NCBI GenBank assembly: GCA_948567375.1
Contig: OX419756.1
Location: forward strand, 65,982,333 to 66,046,332
DNA: 64,000 bases
Source of the DNA: Lunularia cruciata
Taxonomy: Eukaryota; Streptophyta; Marchantiopsida; Lunulariales; Lunulariaceae
Direction: 5' to 3'
Below, piece after piece: positions 22,131-35,100 of this stretch. Both the position numbers and the translations under genes were made by a program. Under the pieces are notes generated by a model. It saw only the letters and a program-made list of their open reading frames with translations, searched no databases and was not told where the DNA came from. Every line of letters begins with the position of its first letter. Positions within the stretch are counted from its first letter, which is position 1.

Positions 22131-24314
22131 GTGGCTTGTGAATATGCCTCCAAGATTGATGTGAGAGTGAATGGTCACAACATCAAGGATGCATTGGTTG
22201 ATGGAGGATCAGCAGTGAATGCCATGTCAGAAAGGTTGATGAAGAAGTTGGGTATGATACCCTCAAGACCTTCAACATTTGTGGTGAGCATGGCAAACAA
22301 GCAACAAGTTTGACCAGTAGGAGTGATGGATAAGGTGGTAGTTTCAATTATGGGAGTTCAAAATCTCATGACTTTCCAAGTCTTGAAGGATTCAAGCTAT
22401 GACTTACTTCTTGGGAGGCCATGGTTGAGAGCAGCACGCACAACTGATCGATGGCACAAAGGGTACTTGAGGATTGGGCCATCAAACCATAGAGTCACAG
22501 TTCCTATGACCAACACCACCAACACTTCACATTCAGATACACCATCTTCTGATTGTTGTGAATCAGATTCTGAAGAAGGAGCTTCAGGTGTGGACACAAG
22601 CATGGAGGAAGAGACTTTCACGGAGGAAGATGAATCTGAATCTGATTCAGATATGTATCCCTTGTGTGTTATGGATTTTGCACCTAAGCCAGAGGTTTTG
22701 AAGGACCCAAACAAATCACCATTGACACTTGAGGAGGTAGAGAGAAGGTTAGCTACCCTCAAGTATGGCCCAAATGTTACCAAGGAGGAGAAGGTGAGAT
22801 TTGAGGAGATTTTCCGCAAGTTCATCCATGTGTTTGCTTTTAGTTACAAGGATTTGAAGGAAGTCACCTTGGAGGAGCACAAGATAGAGGTGGAGTCACA
22901 TGCAAGACCAATCCGCCAAAAGCAACGTTGCATTAGCCCACCAATATCTTTGGTTGTGAAGGAGGAGATTGATAAGCTCAAGGAGGCTGGATTTATCTTT
23001 GAGGTGGAGAATTCAGAATGGGTGTCTCCAATTGTCATTGTGAAGAAAAAGAATGGCAAGCTTCGGGTATGTGTGGATTACAAGAAGCTCAATGCTATTA
23101 CCAAGAAGGACTACTACCCATTGCCATTCATTGATGAGATCTTGGAGGAGGATGTAGGTCATGAGAGGTACAGTTTTGGAGATGGTTATAGTGGATATAA
23201 CCAAATCAAGATTGCACCAGAGCATCAACAACTCACCACATTCACCAAACCTTGGGGAACTTACGCTTTCAAGGTCATGCCTTTTGGGCTTTGCAATGCT
23301 CCAGCCACATTCCAACGGTTCATGAACAAGGTATTTGAACCTTTCATTGGGAAATTTGTGAGAGATTTCATTGATGACTTTTGTGTCTATGGGAGCAAGG
23401 AGGAGCACTTTGAGCACCTAATCAAAGTCTTGCAACGCTTGGATGAGGCAAATGCATCACTCAATCTAGAGAAGTGCATTTTTGGATGTGAAGAAGGTCT
23501 ACTTTTGGGGCACATCATCTCCAAGGATGGAATAGCAGTTGATCTTGAGAAAGTGAGGAAAATCTCAGACCTTCCATTCCCTTCAAGCTTGAAAAAGTTA
23601 CGGCAATTCTTGGGGATGGTTGGGTATTATAGGAGGTTGATCTTCTCATTTTCCAACAAGGCTTATGCATTGACCATCTACATGAAGAAGGGTGTAGATT
23701 ACATGGTGATTTTGGAAGACAAGGAGGCTCTCAAAGCTTTTGAGGAGCTCAAGCAATCCCTTGTTGTAGCTCCAATTCTTGCTAAACCTGATTGGAGTAA
23801 GCCTTTCATCCTCTACACTGATGCTTCTAATGTAGCTATAGGATGCACTCTTAGTCAATTAGACCAAGATGGGCATGATCATCCAATAGCTTATGCTAGT
23901 AGGCAGATGGTTTCAGTAGAGAAGAACTACTCTGTCATGGAGAGAGAAGGGTTGGCAGTGATCTTTGATCTCAAGAAGTTTAGACACTACTTGATTGGAG
24001 GGAAAGCCACAATTTTCACGGATCACAAGGCTTTGAAGTACATCTTCAACAAGCCTAATGTTGAAGCGAGACTAGCAAGGTGGATGATACTCTTGTCTGA
24101 GTATGACTACACCATTGAGGATAGGCCAGGAAAGAAACATGAAAATGCTAATTTGTTATCTAGAGCCTATGATCATGATGGAGATGAGCCAGTGGATGAT
24201 TCCTTCCTGGATGAGGAGCTCATGACAATCTCAGTCAAGTCAGTTGGAAGAGGCAAGAGCAGTTGCTATGGTTCGAGTGGAGCAAGCCCAAAGGAAACAA
24301 AAGGAGAGCTATGA
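22131..24314 (+). mobile_element. protease - RT - RNase H region of element B
   Basis: The protease part shows DALVDGGSAVNAMSERLMKK and a later LLLGRPWLRAART. An acidic linker follows. The RT blocks are SEWVSPIVIVKKKNGKLRV, YSFGDGYSGYNQIKI, VMPFGLCNAPATFQRFMNK and the catalytic FIDDFCVYG. RNase H shows FILYTDASNVAIG, IAYASRQM and FTDHKALKYIF. The protein family is clear, and the sequence is distinct from that of A and C. Confidence 0.92.
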
Positions 24315-24543
24315 CAAGATACAAGGCAAGAAGAAGGTGGAGCCTTTCAAAGAAGGTGATTGGGTAATGTTGTTTGATTCCATTCAATTCAAGAGAGTGC
24401 AAAAGAAGTTTTTGCCTAAGTACTTTGGACCTTTCATAGTAGACAAGGTGTGGGGCAATTACACCTATGATCTCAAGGAGTTGGGAGGAAGACACTTTGA
24501 TAGGATTAACCATGATAAGTTGAAGATGTACCATAGAAGGTAG
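24244..24543 (+). mobile_element. integrase C-terminal part of element B
   Basis: About 100 codons match the C-terminal end of a Gypsy integrase: EGDWVMLFDSIQFKRV, LPKYFGPFIVDKVWGNYTYD, LGGRHFDRINHDKLKMYH. I recognise no zinc-binding or catalytic-core blocks between RNase H and this point. B therefore probably relied on another element's integrase by the time it inserted, or is a defective copy. Confidence 0.75.
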
Positions 24544-24579
24544 AGAGACCTTCACTTTGAGGACAAAGTGAAAACTTAG

Positions 24580-24591
24580 TCCGGGGGTAAA
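24580..24591 (+). other. polypurine tract of element B
   Basis: A G-rich purine run around CCGGGGGTAAA directly precedes the TGTAACACCC that opens the 3' LTR. Position and composition fit the plus-strand primer. Confidence 0.7.
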
Positions 24592-24708
24592 TGTAACACC
24601 CATTTGTGCATGTGTGTGGTATTGTGATATTTAGCTTGGTATTACAAGTACTTAAGAGATATTATTTATATAGAGATAAAGGATGGTTCTATATTAGTCA
24701 TGGTTAGC
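24592..24708 (+). repeat. 3' LTR of element B, left part
   Basis: The first 117 bases match the start of the 5' LTR (18438 onward). It ends in TTAGC (24704-24708), duplicated at 28312-28316 on the other side of solo LTR D. Confidence 0.93.
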
Positions 24709-27700
24709 TGTGACAACCCGGCAAATATCACTTTTGCGATAATCGGGTAAGTAAAGTTCATTCCCGCAGAGATACGAGTCAAGATTGGTCAAATACAAAG
24801 CAAAGTAACAATGTAGTTCTTCTTGATTGCGTCTTTAATCTCTCAGGTAGAAACCACACCCAGAAGAGAGTAACAAGCACTAATTTGCAGTCTTGTCACA
24901 AATTCACACTCCTTAATCACAACTCCATCAAATCTTTCCAAACAATCTTGATTGTGATGATTCAGGCTCTCTCAAAAACGGCACTTCACTACAAAACAAC
25001 TTTGCCTCAGAATTGTGTTCCACCCATCCACTAAAGGCACAACTTCCTTGATCGAAATTGCTTCACATCAACTTCGCACTGCACTCACAAATGCAAAATA
25101 CTACCAACACTACAATTCCTCTCAGATCTATCAAGGCATTGCTCCGATTGCACTTCACTCAGGATCAAACATACAAAATGAAGATCAAGGTTGTGGAATC
25201 CAACATCCAACAAGCACACTGACTTGCACTTCAAATTTCTCCAAACATTCACAAACACAATCACAAAGTTGATACTTGGAATCAAGCTCAAGTGACGAGC
25301 ACTGCCTCACAACACTTCGCTTTATCTATTCTCAGAAATAATGAGCACTGAACAACAATTTCTTGCGAATGCCACTCTTAAATAGTGAAGCAATTGACAG
25401 TTCTAACTATACCGTTTCTACAACAACTGTTCTAACCTGTAGATCCAAAATGACAATGCACCTCTTCATATCTGCCCCTTCAAATCTCAAATCGGTTACT
25501 ACTCCGATCCGATGTCTACTTCTTCTTCGGCTTTCAAACCCGAACCCGAAGTAATCTTACTTCCTATTACTCTGTCCTCGAGTTTCAGATCTTCTACTTC
25601 TTCTACCAAATCAAGCAATTCTCTTTCCTGATCTGAAATTCCACTAGTGGGTAATCTTTCTAACTCCTTATCTCCTGACCCACTCTTCTCTAATGTCTCT
25701 GATGGCAACTCCGAAGACATTTGCACTCCTATGTTATCTACTTTGGGTTTTGCTTTAATATCCCTCCGAAGTTTTTCTAGCTCTACTTTCACTAAGTCTA
25801 ATCTAATGGAAATGTTATCCTCTACCTCCAAAACCTTTCTATCTACACGAGCTCTTAATTTTATTAACAAGGCGTTCATCTCAGTGTCCTTTGCTTGTCT
25901 TCGCCTCATCTCCTACACCAACAACTTCAACTCGTGCAGTCTCGCTTCTTCAATTCGAATGCTGGCCTCTGTACTTAACATCGTGTTTACTCTGAGTACT
26001 ATCTCCTGCAATGGCTCCAATCTTGTCTTCCTTTCTCGTTCCCAATCTGCAAGCCATTCCTCTCTGTACATTGCCAATTCTTCCTTGAATTCGGCTTTCA
26101 CCGACTCCTTCTCCTTCTCTTTTTGGACAACCTTCTCTTCCCGATTATGAAGTAACTCTCGTAATCTCTCTTCTTCTCTATATCTCACAGCCAACTCTTG
26201 TTGCTAGAGTTGCTTCTTCTCCTCCATACTCTCCATCACTCTATCAAGCTCTTGATCCTTTGCTACTACCCTCGCCATAGCATGAATAAGCTCTACCCTT
26301 GAATCAACAAACTGTTGCTTCAAGATTTTGTATTCAGCTACATGTCTCTCTCTTGCGATATCACTCTTCCTCGCAAGATCCTCTCGATAGCTCACTTCCC
26401 TCTTCAGGTCTTCAATTACCAAACTTCTCTCTACTGCCTCCGCTCGCAGTACTTCTCTCTCCTCCTCACCTCGGGTTACACTCCTCTTCAACTCCGAGTT
26501 CTCTTCTTCTAATCTTGCTACCACCTGCAATACAGTCTTTACCTCGGGACAAGTCAACTGCATCTCCTTCTTCTTCTGCTCCAACTTCACCAACAGCGGG
26601 CACACTACTTCTTGCAGGTACTCCACTCCATCACTAGCAACTTCTTCCTCCCGCGGAGTGGTCTCTCTTTTCTCCTTGTGTTCTCTTGATACTCGCCTTC
26701 TTCTCAGGAGTCTTCGTATCGGGATTGGTACCTCACTGCCCAAGCTTTCTTCTACCTCTGCCTTCACTCGACTTGGTCCCGCCTCACACTTTGCCTTACG
26801 TCACGAGCGGATTCCTTGCTGCACTGCAATCTTCTTCTCCTCTGGCACCGGTACTTTGTCTTCCAGCGTTGTATTGTCTTTGGCTTCTACCTCGGCTTGC
26901 ACTTCTTCTTTGTATTCTTAAGCCACTAGCGCCGAGGTCATCTCTCCACCGTCCTCACTATCACTGCTTGTATCTCCGCTCTATAGTGTCCTCTTACTCA
27001 CTATGACTTCCACATTTTTCCCTATCTTCGCGTAGTAGTCATCCGTGCTCCGGATTTGGAGAATGTATTGCTGCTCCTCGACATCGACCTCCTTTTGCAC
27101 ATCAAGATGGAAGTGCGACACCATCCGATTCCGCTCCGCCAAGTTCATCAAATTGAGCCCGAGGTAGAAGTGCGCTGCAAACGGCACAATGTAATGTGGA
27201 GGCGACTTATCTCGCAGATTCCACACCATCTGCCTCGTTCTCCCGTGAAAACACCTCGCCCAATTAATTGGTTCTCCTGCAAACAATTTGTGAAAGAACA
27301 CTGCTTAGTGTTTCATCACATATGTTGTTCTCTTCGGCTTCAGGATTGCCATCAAAGCACTCACAATTCCTCTCTTGATAGGGTCTTTGTAACTTTCTAC
27401 CTTGTACCCATTCTTCGTTCTCTTCGACAAGAAGGCATCTCTCACCTCCTGAGTTTCTTGGGCTATCTCTCCTTTTCCCAAGAACGTGGCTCCCTACTCC
27501 GAGCCCGCCTCCTTCCCGAGTACGAGTCTCCAATCCAACTCTGTCCAGCAAGCCGGATTTCCTCTCTTCCCTTCCTCCTCGGGTCCATCAAGACACTTAC
27601 TCTCAATGATCTCTGTCATGAATCCTGGAAAACTTACGTTCCAGTTCCATGCCAGAAAGGTGATCCAAAGTCGGCTCAAGACTTTGATCCTTGCTACTAC

Positions 27701-28311
27701 ATCTAATCTCCAAATCACATGACTTCTCACTGTGAATTTGTTCTTCTTCCCTCCTCCCATCTCTTCTGCTTTCTCACTTTCTCTCAATTTCACTCTCGTG
27801 ACTTCTTCCTTACGCACTAACACGAGCCCAACTCTATTTCCCTTCCCCTAGTCACCTGCAAGACAACTCCTGAACGGCAAAGGAAAATTGCTCGACATTT
27901 TGTCGTTGCAGTTTCTATTTTAATAGAGTTGTGCTTCTTTGTCTTCCGTCACTTTGAGTTTCTACCATGAAATCACACCTCCGGCATGCACCTGTCACTG
28001 TCAATCAACCTTCGCGCGTATGAGCCGCCAGTTTTGAAATGGCCCCTTCTTGAATTTCTTGCCCCAACGAAAGGTTGTTAGACTGTCTTTGCCTCGGGTT
28101 GAGCTCCCCCCAATCCAAAGACAATTTACTTCGTATTGTATGCTGACAGGATATTTCTGAGTACTTCACCTTATGACCCAAAGTCACTTTACTTTGGATT
28201 TCAACCCGAAGACTCTTTTCTTTGCCTTCTTCGGCCATACAGGCGCAATCCGACTTCTCTATACACTTCTTCTCCTTTATTCTGAAAAAAACAAAAAATG
28301 TAGGCACCACA
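24709..28311 (-). repeat. solo LTR D of the A family, inserted in B's 3' LTR
   Basis: A complete 3603-bp LTR, TGTGACAACC to GGCACCACA on the plus strand, stands alone between the two halves of B's 3' LTR. The five bases TTAGC flank it on both sides, a clean target duplication. A solo LTR arises when the two LTRs of a full element recombine. It keeps the family's coding layout on the minus strand: the conserved domain at about 26981-27823, and acidic and coiled-coil coding at 26204-26767 and 25499-26194. This copy is broken. Because B is young, D must be younger. Confidence 0.93.
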
Positions 28312-28890
28312 TTAGCTTAAGTTATTCATAGCTAAGATAGAGTGGACCTTACTTTAGAGGAAGTAGAAATGATGAGCACCACTATTTTGGATTTTAGTGT
28401 GTTGACTTGGTATTATTCCTAGGTGTTTGGCTTTGAGGAAAGAGTTGAGAACTCTTGGGCCCGCAAGCCTTTTTGTTTTGGATTCTTCTTTAGTCCAAGG
28501 ATAGCACATGTGAAGGAATCCTTAACTTAGTGGTTGGGTCAAGATAAGACCACATGCTTAGGGGAATATGCCCATGTGAATGGATATTCCTTTCTACTTT
28601 TTGACTTTACTTGACTTTTAGTCTAGTAACTTGAGTTACTACAGTAATTAGTAACTTTGGTATGTAACTATTTCACAAGTATATAAACAAGGGGTGAGGA
28701 GGTACTCATCATCCTTTCATTTGCAACTATCTCTCTCTCATTGAGTTCTCTAGTGAGCAATGTCTTGAGTCTTGGAGTGTTAGCCTTGGAGGAGTATGAT
28801 GGAGTTGGGGTTCCTTGCCTTCTTAGTCCATGGTGCGCTACCATAATAGCCATCAGAGGTTCATCCTGAGTGAGAGACAGGCCGGCTCAC
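28312..28890 (+). repeat. 3' LTR of element B, right part
   Basis: It continues the match to the 5' LTR after D, up to GCCGGCTCAC. The TATA box copy lies near 28679. It is followed by CGATC, the other half of B's target duplication, and then the remainder of element C. Confidence 0.92.
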
Positions 28891-31800
28891 CGATCATTGG
28901 AGGAGTACCCTTCAAATTGAATTACATTTTGTTACGACCAATGACTAAGATTGGTTACTTACCCTCTATTGATTGGAAGACCCTAGTTGTACAGTGCCCA
29001 GGTTGTGGTGGATTGGCATCAACAGAAGTTACGATTCAAGGACATTGCGTCCAAAGATCAGAAGCTGGTGACTGTGAGTTGGACAAAAGTTCCCTATCTT
29101 GGGGAAACTAGTTTGTCAGAAGAGGAGGATGAATTCAAAGACTCATCATCTTCATCCTCAGACAAATCCAAAGACGAAGTCCAAGTCAATTACTTGGAAT
29201 GCTACGAGGTGGATGTTGAAGATGAAGATCCATATGACCTTGCCTCAGGTGAAATTGACTTGGAGGAAGGGAGTTTGATGGCAGCTCGCCTTGGGTTAAG
29301 CCAAGTAAGCTACGTTGAAGGAGTCATCAACCTCCATGACTATCAAGATGTCTTGACTAAAGGGAAAATTTTAAAAATTTTGAAGATAGTCACTTTGGAG
29401 GAGTTGGCAGAATACAGTGCCCTATTCATAGAATTCCAGGATGTATTTGCCTAGTCTATTGATCAAATGTTGGGTATTCCACAAGAATTTGGAGATCTTC
29501 GGATTGATATGGTTGAAGGTGCGGTTCTGGTTTGGCAGAGACAATACCGTCTAAACCCAAAGTACTCGCTTTTGGTGAAAGATGAAATCGACAAGTACTT
29601 AGAGGCCAGAATCATCTTCCCTGTCTAAGCAATGAATGGGTCTCCCCCATTGTCATTGTCCCAAAGAAGAAAGCAGGGAAGATCTGAGTGTGCCAAGACT
29701 TTCATAAGTTGAATGTAGTCACAAGGAAGGATCATCATCCCTTGCCTTTTATCGATACAATTCTAGACCAAGTAGCTGGTCAACCTTGTTATAGCTTTCT
29801 TGATGGATTTTCAGGGTACAATCAAGTATCCATTCGAGAAGAGGACAAGGATAAAACAACATTCACGACCGATTGGGGCACTTTTGCTTACAATCAAATG
29901 CCCTTTGGGTTGTGTAATGCTCCCACTACTTTCCAGCAAATGATGAATTCAATCTTCAAAGATTTCTTGCGCAAATTTGTGGAAGTCTTCATTGATGATT
30001 TTTGTGTGTTTGGGCAAAGAGATGTACATTTAGATTACCTTTGCCAAACTTTTGAAAGGTGTCATTTTGCTGGCTTGTCATTACACCCGAAGAAATGCTT
30101 CTTCGCAACGAAGGAGGGAATTCTTTTGGGGCATCGAGTATCAAGCTGAGGTATTGAAGTTGATGTCAAGAAGGTTAAAGTAATCGCAGCTTTGGAATCC
30201 CCAAAGAACATCCAAGAGCTAAGAGCCTTCTTGGGACATGTCGGATATTATAGACGCTTCGTGTCAAATTATGCGGTGCTTACTGCACCCCTTACAAAGC
30301 TTCTGAAGAAATCCGAAGACTATTTGTGGGAAGCAAATCAAGAAGAAGCTTTCGAGGTGTTGAAGAAGAAACTTGTTGAAGCACTACTTATGAGGGCCCC
30401 AAATTAGGACGTCCCTTTTCATGTATATGTGGACACTTTGTCCATGGCCATCGGTGTCCTCTTAAGTCAGAAGGACAAGAAGAAGAAGGACTACCCGGTG
30501 TATTATGCCAGCCGACAACTTTCAGTTTTTGAAAAGAACTATTTGATGACTGAAAGAGAAGCACTCGAGATGGTGTATGCCTACAAGAAATTTTCCCACT
30601 ACCTGCTGGGATACTAGTTTGTCTTCTATGTTGACCATTACGCATTGCAACATTTGGTCAAGAAGGCCAATTTGTCTGGGCAAATTGCAAGATGGATCTT
30701 GTTGTTACAAGAATTCACATATATTGTACAAGTAAGGAAGGGAGCTTTGCATTCAAATGCGGACTTCCTATCCATGTTAGAAACTCAAGACCAGGAGTGG
30801 GAAATTGACAATTGGTTCCCTGACAAAGAGTTATATCAATTAACAGCAATGCGAAGTACGAGGTATGCAGCAGAATATCATTATCTGCATACTCTCCATT
30901 GTCCTGAAGGGATGGACCCGGAGCAAAGGGCAGTCTTTCTCAGGAAAATGGGGCCGTACCAGCTCAAACACATCATTCTATTCAAGATGGGCGAAGATGA
31001 AGTACTTTGGTGATGCTTGGAGTCATATGAAGTAGGAGGAGTGATTGAATCTTTACACTCCGAAGCATCGAGAGGACACTATGCTCTGAAGAATACCGTA
31101 AAGAAGATTCTTTCGGTGGGGTATTGGTGGCCTACGATGTACAAAGACACTCATGCTCATATCCAAAGTTGTGATGCTTGTTAGAGAACGGGGCAGCCGA
31201 CAGCTACTTCTCAATGGCCTTTGAGACCAATTTTTCCTTTGGCCCCATTTGAGAAATGGGGAATTGATTTTGTGTGTCCCATTCAACCAGTGACCCGAGT
31301 CACAAGAAAGCGATACATTTTGGTTTGCACTGACTATGCTACCAAGATGGTCAAAGTTGAAGCAACTCGCAAAGATGATGCCAAAATTGTGGTGGAATTT
31401 TTCTTTCAAAACATCATCTCCCGCTATGGGTGTCCTCTGGAATTGGTCAATGACCAAGGGACACAATTTTTGAACTTTGTAATGGAGGTGTTAACCATGT
31501 ACTTTCAGATTAAACATCAAAAGACGACTCCTTATAACCCAAAAGCAAATGGCTTAATGGAAAAGGCGAATGGGTTACTTTGCAAAATTTTGAATAAGGT
31601 GACTGTCAATTATGCTTATGATTGGGATACAAAATTACCAACCACGTTGTGGGCATATCAAATGACAAAAAACATTACAAACAAACAAACTCTATACTTC
31701 TTGACATATGGCTTGCATCCCATACTACCAATTGAATTTGAACTACCAACATATTGGATTCTTTGCGAAGAATGACTGTCGGAGGAAATAAACCAGGATC

Positions 31801-32175
31801 TTAAGATCAACTAATGTGGTTAGAAGAGAAAAGAGAAAATGCATTACAAACCACAAAGGAAGTACAAGTGCAAAGGAAATTCAGGCACGATAAGCATATC
31901 AAGCTTGTGGTTGTGCGCAAAGGAGATTTGGTTTTGTTATACAATAATTGCCGAATATTTTTTCCAGGAAAGTTGCATTTGAGATGGATGGGGCCTTATC
32001 AAGTACTTCATCTTTATGAAAATGGGTCCATGCAGCTTGTAGACCTGGAGGGCAGTCCTTTTGCCACTCGAGTAAACGGGTGGAGAGTTTGGAGATATTG
32101 GACCATAAACTCGGAAGTCTCTAAGACACTCGAGGTCTATGTTCACAAGGATGCTCACATTTGAAGGAGGGAGTA
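28891..32175 (+). mobile_element. pol region of element C (A-family relative)
   Basis: The parts match element A in the opposite orientation: protease end (28891-29450), RT (about 29455-30150, FLDGFSGYNQVSIREEDKDK, QMPFGLCNAP, FIDDFCVFG), RNase H (30190-31010) and integrase (31020-32164, FEKWGIDFVCPIQPV, NPKANGLMEKANGLL, GKLHLRWMGPYQV). A polypurine tract AAGGAGGGAGTA abuts the 3' LTR. It differs much more from A than A's LTRs differ from each other and has many breaks, so it is an older fossil. Confidence 0.92.
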
Positions 32176-35100
32176 TGTGGTATCCTCATTTTTTGTTTTT
32201 TTTAAATGGAGAAGAAGAAGTGTATAGAGAAGTCAAATTGCGCCAATATGGCCAAAGAAGGCAAAGAAAAGAGTCTTTGGAATGAAACCCGAGGTAACGT
32301 GGCTTTGGGTCATAAGGCAAAGTACTCAGACTTGCCCTGTCAGCATACAACCCAAAGTAAGAAGTCTTTGTATTGGGGAGGGGTCAGCATACAGCCCAAA
32401 GTAAGAAGTCTTTGTATTGGGGAGGGGTGCTCAACCCGAGGCAAAGACAATGTAACAACTTTCTTCGGGGCAAGAAATTCAAGAAGAGACCATTCAAAAA
32501 CTGGCGGTCATACACGTGAAGTACACTTGATAGTGACAGGTGCATGCAAGAGGTGTGATTTCTCGGTAGAAACTCAAATTGAAGAGAGATGAAGAAGGTG
32601 CAACTCTATAAAAATCATGCTAACAACAAAGCAATGTCGAGCAATTTTCCTTTGCCGTTGAGGAGTCGTCCTGCAAGAGATCGTGGAAAGGGAAGTAGAG
32701 TTGAAGACATGCTAGTGTGTAGAGGAGAATTTGAGAGAGTTAACCCGAGAGACAGTGAGGAAGAAAGAAAGATGGGAGGAGGAAAGAAGAACTCTGAATT
32801 TGCAGTGAGAAATCATGCAATTTGGAGGTTAGATGTGATCACAAGAATCAAAGTCTTGAGCCAACTTCGGATCACATTCTTGGCATGGAATTGGAACGTG
32901 CGTTTTCCAAGATTCATGACTGAGATAATCAAGAGTAAATGTCTTGATGGCCTTGAAGAAGAGGAGAAGAGAGGAAATCCGGCTTGCTGGAGAGAGTCAG
33001 ATTGGAGATTAGTACTCGGAAGAGAGGTAGGCACGGAGTAGGGTGCCACGTTTTTGGGGAAGGGAGAGGTAGCCTAAGAAATCCAAGAAGTGAGGGATGC
33101 ATTCTCTTCCAAGAGGACAAAGAATGGGTACAAAGTAGAGAGTTACAAAGATCCGGTCAAGAGAGGGATTGTGAGTGCTCTCATGGCAATACTGAAGCCG
33201 GAGAGAATGACTTATGTGATGAAACACCAAGCGGTGTTCTTCCATAAGATGTTTGCAGAGGAACCAATCAATTGAGCGAGGTGCTTCCATGGCAAAACAA
33301 GGCAGATGGTGTGGAATTTGTGGGATAAGTCACCTCCTTATTACATCGTGCCATTTGCAGCTCATTTCTACCTTGGGTTGAATTTGCTCAATGTGGCGGA
33401 GTGCAACATAATGGTGGCGCACTTTCATCCCGACTTAAGAAAGGAGGTTGATGCGGGGGAGCAACAGTTTATTCTTTAGATCCGAAGCAGTGATGAGTAC
33501 TATGCACGGACGGAGAAGTGTGCACAGGTAGAAGTAAGTACTCCAAAGTCAAAGAAGCAAAGTCGACAATGAGAAGGCAAAGACGTAGAGAAGACGAGAC
33601 CTCAGAAGACCAGGAGAGGAAACCCAAGGAAAGGTATGGTGGTGATTGCGTCGTCCGAAGAAGACTCAGAGGGCAAAGCCAAGTGCAAGTCCAAAGACTT
33701 GGAACGTGAGGAAGAACCGGAGCTTACACTACAAAGTGGGGATACGAATAGTGATAGCGATGAAGGCAGGGAGATGACATCGGTGCCTACAGAAGAAGAA
33801 GAAGTTCGGGTGGAGCTTGAGGAAGAGAGTAATGCAAAGTTGGAGGACAAAGTGCCCGAGCAAGAGGAGAAGAAGATTACTATTCAGAGAGGAGTTTGGT
33901 CAAGGCATAAGGCAAAGTATGAAGCGGATCCAAGCAAGGCAAGGGAAGAGAAGAATGTCAATTCTGGAAGTGAACCGTTTATTCTGATACGACGACTGCA
34001 GAGAAGAAGGCAAGTATCAAGAGAAGAAGAGGTAAAGAAGGAGATCACTCTGCAGGTTGAAGTAGTCATGAGTGATGGAGTGGAGAACTTGCAAGAAGTT
34101 GTGTGTCCTCTATTGGCAAAATTGGAACACAAGAAGAGGGAGATGCAATCAAAATGTCCGGAGGTGAAGATTGTATTGCAAGTGTTAGCACGACTGGAAG
34201 AAGAGAACTCGGAGTTGAAGAAGAATATAATTCGAGGTGAGGAGGAAAGGGAAGTACTGCAAGGGGATGCAATAGTGCAGAGTCAAGTGATTGAGAACTT
34301 GAAGAGAGAAGCAAGGTATCGAGAGGAACTTGTGAAGCAAAGTGACATAGCAAGGGAATGACAAGTAGCTAAGTATGAAATCTTGAAGCAGCAATTTGTT
34401 GATTCAAGACTAGAAATTATCCATGCTATGGCAAGGGTAGCAGAGAAGGAACAAGAGCTTGATAGAGTAATGGAGAGTGTTGAAGAGAAGAAGCAACTAT
34501 GGCAACGGGAGTTGACAGTGAGATATAGGGAAGAAGAGAGATTGCGAGAGTTACTTCGTAATCAAGAAGAGAAGGTTGTATAGAAGGAGAAGGAGAAGGA
34601 AATTGTGAAAGCCGAGTTCAAAGCAAAATTGGCAATGTACCGGGAGGATTGGCTTGCAGATTGGGAGCACGAGAGGAAAATGAGATTGGAGCCCTTGAAG
34701 GAGATCGTAATCAAGATGAATGTGATGTTGAGTACAGAGGCCAGCGTGCGCATTGAAGAAACGAGGCTGCACGAGTTGAAGCTGCTGGTGCAGAAGACGA
34801 GGAGGAGACATGCGAAGGATATAGATTTGAATGCATGGTTGATTAGTCTCAGAAATTGTGTAGATAGGAAGATATTAGAAGTGGAAGATAATATCACAAT
34901 TAGATTAGACTTGGTAAAGTTGGAGATAGATAAACTTCGGAAAGATGTTAGAGCAAAACCCGAAGTAGATGAAGTAGGAGTGCAAATGTCTTTAGAGTTA
35001 TCATTAGAGATATTAGAGAAGAGTGGGTCATGAGATAAGGAGTTAAATAGATTACCCACTAGTGAAATGTCATATCAGGAAAGAGAACTATTAGATTTGG

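Larger units (their letters stand above)
18438..28890 (+). mobile_element. Ty3/Gypsy LTR retrotransposon B (short-LTR family)
   Basis: Parts in order: 5' LTR (18438-19129), tRNA-Glu primer site, a 1.5-kb leader with its own zinc-knuckle ORF, gag, protease, RT-RNase H, an integrase C-terminal part, polypurine tract, and a 3' LTR split in two by solo LTR D. The target duplication is CGATC (18433-18437 and 28891-28895). The two LTRs, 691-692 bp each, differ at only about eight positions by eye, so the insertion is young. Few in-frame breaks are seen, but the pol region is incomplete. Confidence 0.93.
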
